A DNA stretch of 64,000 nt from an uncultured Flavobacteriaceae bacterium (lineage in GTDB: Bacteria; Bacteroidota; Bacteroidia; Flavobacteriales; Flavobacteriaceae): assembly GCA_947498845.1 (NCBI GenBank), contig CANMLX010000005.1:115772-179771 (forward strand), read 5' to 3'. The notes beneath the pieces were generated by a model, which searched no databases, was not told the DNA's origin, and saw nothing but the letters and a program-made list of their open reading frames with translations. Positions 62,102 through 64,000 of this stretch are shown in pieces. The translations under genes were made by a program, and so were the position numbers. The first letter of the stretch is position 1. The number at the start of each line of letters is the position of its first letter.

Positions 62102-62344
62102 ATGACATCAGAAGAATTAAAATCGAATATTGAAAAAGCTCTGGATGAAATTCGTCCTTTTCTACAAAGCGATGGCGGAGATATTTCATTATTATCTATT
62201 GAAGATGATAAGCTTGTAAAAGTACAGTTGCATGGCGCTTGCGTTGGATGTAGTGTTAATCAAATGACTTTAAAGTCTGGAGTAGAAATGACGATAAAGA
62301 AATATGCACCTCAAATAGAAGAGGTAATAAACATAGAAGCGTAA
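62102..62344 (+). CDS. NifU-domain protein (Fe-S scaffold)
   Basis: An 80-residue C-terminal NifU (Nfu) domain: LDEIRPFLQSDGGDISLLS and HGACVGCSVNQMTLKSGVE with Cys47-x2-Cys50. It starts 4 bp after the Mrp gene. It binds and transfers a 4Fe-4S cluster as a dimer. Confidence 0.95.
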   Translation: MTSEELKSNIEKALDEIRPFLQSDGGDISLLSIEDDKLVKVQLHGACVGCSVNQMTLKSGVEMTIKKYAPQIEEVINIEA

Positions 62345-62448
62345 TATATTTTCACAATAATTTTCAATCTAATTTTATAGCTAAAAACTTGTAATAATAG
62401 TTTTGGCACACAATGTGTAATGCAATAAGCATAACAATAAATTTAATA

Positions 62449-62781
62449 ATGAGTCAAGATATAAACATAAAAATAACAGATAGAGATGGAGTAACACACG
62501 ATGTTGTTGCTCCAACAGATATGGCAATGAACTTAATGGAAGTTGTTCGTTCTTACGAGCTTGCCCCAGAAGGCACTATTGGTGTTTGTGGTGGAATGGC
62601 TATGTGTGCCTCTTGCCAATGTTATGTGCTAAGTGAAACAGAGTTGCCAGAAATGGGTGATGATGAAGAAGCTATGTTATCTGAAGCTTTTGATGTAAAA
62701 GACAATAGTCGTCTAGGTTGCCAAATACAAATGACTCCAGATATGGAAGGTTTAGAAGTAGAATTAGCACCCGAAAGTTAA
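62449..62781 (+). CDS. 2Fe-2S ferredoxin (adrenodoxin type)
   Basis: A 110-residue ferredoxin. Cluster cysteines Cys47, Cys53, Cys56 and Cys91 follow C-x5-C-x2-C...C (GVCGGMAMCASC, LGCQIQ). It is acidic, as expected for an electron carrier. I start at 62449 (MSQDINIK), because the upstream 12 codons are not family sequence. Confidence 0.93.
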   Translation: MSQDINIKITDRDGVTHDVVAPTDMAMNLMEVVRSYELAPEGTIGVCGGMAMCASCQCYVLSETELPEMGDDEEAMLSEAFDVKDNSRLGCQIQMTPDMEGLEVELAPES

Positions 62782-62817
62782 TTTTTATTTATTCTAAATA
62801 AATTATATATTTGCGCC

Positions 62818-63120
62818 GTGATAAATGAAAATGATATAACATATAGCTACCAAATTAAGCAATCCACTTTTTGTAAATATGTTTTAACAACACCTAACAA
62901 AGAGATTCTGTTGAATTTTCCTCAAATGTTAGAGTTGCGACGTAAGATCAATGATTTAACGGCTTTTAATGTTCTTAATGAAATTATTAATACAGATAAT
63001 TTTGTTTTACTTTTTATTGCCGATAAGCAACATTTAATTTTTCTTGAAATTCCCCAATTACTTAGATTAAAGGAAGAGATTTCATTATTTTTTCAAAATC
63101 CCGCTGTTGTTTTAGCTTAA
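62818..63120 (+). CDS. conserved small protein of unknown function
   Basis: A 100-residue soluble protein, start GTG: INENDITYSYQIKQSTFCKYVLTTPNKEILLNFPQMLELRRKINDL. No motif recognised. A consensus TATATTTG -7 element ends at 62813, 5 bp before the GTG, so the transcript would be leaderless or nearly so. It lies between ferredoxin and ferritin genes, which suggests but does not prove an iron link. Confidence 0.65.
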   Translation: MINENDITYSYQIKQSTFCKYVLTTPNKEILLNFPQMLELRRKINDLTAFNVLNEIINTDNFVLLFIADKQHLIFLEIPQLLRLKEEISLFFQNPAVVLA

Positions 63121-63219
63121 TTTTAAACAGTCTCTAAGTTTATTTAGACTTTTTTTAAATATTCTTCAAAAGTTTTTGCTGTTTCCTTTTATTGTAACTT
63201 TGTATAAAACGCAAAAGCC

Positions 63220-63732
63220 ATGAATACAAGTACAGTAATAAGAAAGCAAATGTCAATTCATCCAGACGTGATGGATTTACTAAATAACCAAATTGCCATG
63301 GAGATGAAGGCTTCTGCTTCATATTTAGCAATGGCATCTTGGTGTGACCAACGTGAATTATTAAATAGCAAGTCATTTTTTTATAAGCAAGCTGAAGAAG
63401 AAAGAGAACATGCAATGAAAATATTTGCATTTATAAACGATAATGGGGGAGCAGCTATTTCGCCTAGTGTAGACAATGTAAATAATGATTTTGAAAGTTT
63501 AAGAGGGATTTATGAAGCAGGTTTAGAGCAAGAGATAGGTGTGACAGAATCTATTTTTAAAATTTTTAAGGCAGCAAGAAAAGAATCTGATTTTATAACA
63601 GAAGTATTTTTACAATGGTTTATTAATGAACAATCTGAAGAAGAAGATACGTTTAGAAGCATAATTGATGTGTTTGATTTAATGGAAGGGATGCCATTAA
63701 AAATGATAGACGAAAGACTTCCTAGTGAATAA
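63220..63732 (+). CDS. ftnA: ferritin
   Basis: A 170-residue ferritin-like four-helix protein: LNNQIAMEMKASASYLAMASWCDQRELL, FYKQAEEEREHAMKIFAFINDNGG and FLQWFINEQSEEEDTFRSIID carry the ferroxidase Glu/His ligands. It stores iron as a 24-mer. A TAACTTTG -7 element lies at 63195-63202. A perfect terminator follows. Confidence 0.95.
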   Translation: MNTSTVIRKQMSIHPDVMDLLNNQIAMEMKASASYLAMASWCDQRELLNSKSFFYKQAEEEREHAMKIFAFINDNGGAAISPSVDNVNNDFESLRGIYEAGLEQEIGVTESIFKIFKAARKESDFITEVFLQWFINEQSEEEDTFRSIIDVFDLMEGMPLKMIDERLPSE

Positions 63733-63762
63733 AAAAAAATAATTTTAGTACATTAAATATCT

Positions 63763-63804
63763 AAAATGTTCCTAGTTTACCACCAAACTAGGAACATTTT
63801 TTTT
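63763..63804 (+). terminator. terminator after ferritin
   Basis: AAAATGTTCCTAGTTT and AAACTAGGAACATTTT form a perfect 16-bp hairpin, loop ACCACC, followed by four more T. Confidence 0.92.
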
Positions 63805-63889
63805 AGTATCCCATTTTCAAATTTTATCCAACATAAGGTTGAAAATTGTTGCTTAAAGTAGTTTTTGGCAATAGTATTAAAATCATTAA

Positions 63890-64000
63890 AATTTAGCCAT
63901 GACACGTTAGTATAAGGAAGTACTGGATCAAGCGCAAAAGTTGTGTTTAGGCAAAAATTTGCGTTAATCTAAAGAGAAAGAATTCTACATTTTTGACACC
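63890..64000 (+). pseudogene. possible degenerate transposase fragment
   Basis: From the ATG near 63898 one frame reads MTR-stop-YKEVLDQAQKLCLGKNLR-stop-SKEKEFYIFDT. The helical, charged sequence split by two stops looks like a decayed 5' end of a transposase or regulator and runs off the window. No family assigned. Confidence 0.2.

Noticed and set aside
61830..62189. 119-aa minus-strand frame
   Set aside because: Opposite the C-terminal part of the Mrp gene and the NifU gene, both certain.

Overview
The window is about 33% G+C chromosomal DNA from a bacterium of the phylum Bacteroidota, almost certainly a marine-type Flavobacteriaceae. The evidence is a type IX secretion sorting-domain protein, an exosortase F pair, a TonB-dependent receptor with a carboxypeptidase-like N-terminus, the tmRNA tag GENNYALAA, Bacteroidota-type promoters (TTG-N19/21-TAnnTTTG), lpxB and several flavobacterial small families. 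I cannot fix the genus from sequence alone.

Layout. 1-6.5 kb: initiator tRNA on the minus strand, a CPxCG-type protein, a GAF protein, the exosortase F pair, then a metal-trafficking cluster (HYC_CC_PP protein, HMA-MauE membrane protein, TonB-dependent receptor, secreted HMA protein). 6.5-15.5 kb: housekeeping genes (OppC-type permease, tail-specific protease, surE, lpxB, NlpC/P60 lipoprotein, comEC, thioredoxin). 15.6-24.8 kb: a four-gene 'planctomycete-type' c-cytochrome operon (PSCyt/DUF1549/DUF1553, DUF1501, NHL propeller, DUF2231-cytochrome-LRR), divergent from two tandem AraC paralogues. 24.9-37.5 kb: SulP transporter, HEAT protein, subclass B1 metallo-beta-lactamase lipoprotein, coaD, ddl, PASTA protein, rluD-like gene, sulfatase, yaaA, EF-hand and DUF805 proteins.

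37.5-45 kb: a complete tryptophan operon on the minus strand (trpE-G-D-C-F/B-A). Upstream of trpE are a promoter, a 15-codon leader peptide with three consecutive Trp codons, and a strong terminator hairpin: a textbook attenuator layout. The operon is full of palindromic repeats. One is translated in frame at the TrpF N-terminus, TrpF and TrpB are fused in one frame, and a GIY-YIG nuclease cassette bounded by 28-bp inverted repeats sits between trpB and trpA.

45.3-47.5 kb: two thioredoxin-fold proteins, a rhodanese and a small coiled-coil protein. 47.58-51.91 kb: a 4.3-kb island inserted at the 3' end of ssrA (tmRNA). It is bounded by 15-bp direct repeats of the ssrA end and has no integrase. 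It carries a HipBST-like toxin-antitoxin module with three 20-bp operators exactly 40 bp apart, a divergent 2OG-Fe(II) oxygenase gene split by an in-frame UGA, and a MITE-like element. 52.6-63.7 kb: SDR, LuxE-like acyltransferase, T9SS-tagged protein, two-component system, glycosyltransferase, trmB, LysE transporter, alkyltransferase-like protein, and an Fe-S/iron group (Mrp, NifU, ferredoxin, ferritin).

Repeats are the second theme. There are two MITE-like families with two copies each, heptamer arrays that start directly after stop codons, a 46-nt sequence shared by two 3' flanks, and small hairpins. The strongest candidates for new biology are the trp leader attenuator, the ssrA-integrated HipBST island with its phased operators, the inverted-repeat-bounded GIY-YIG cassette, and the uncharacterised cytochrome/DUF1501 operon.
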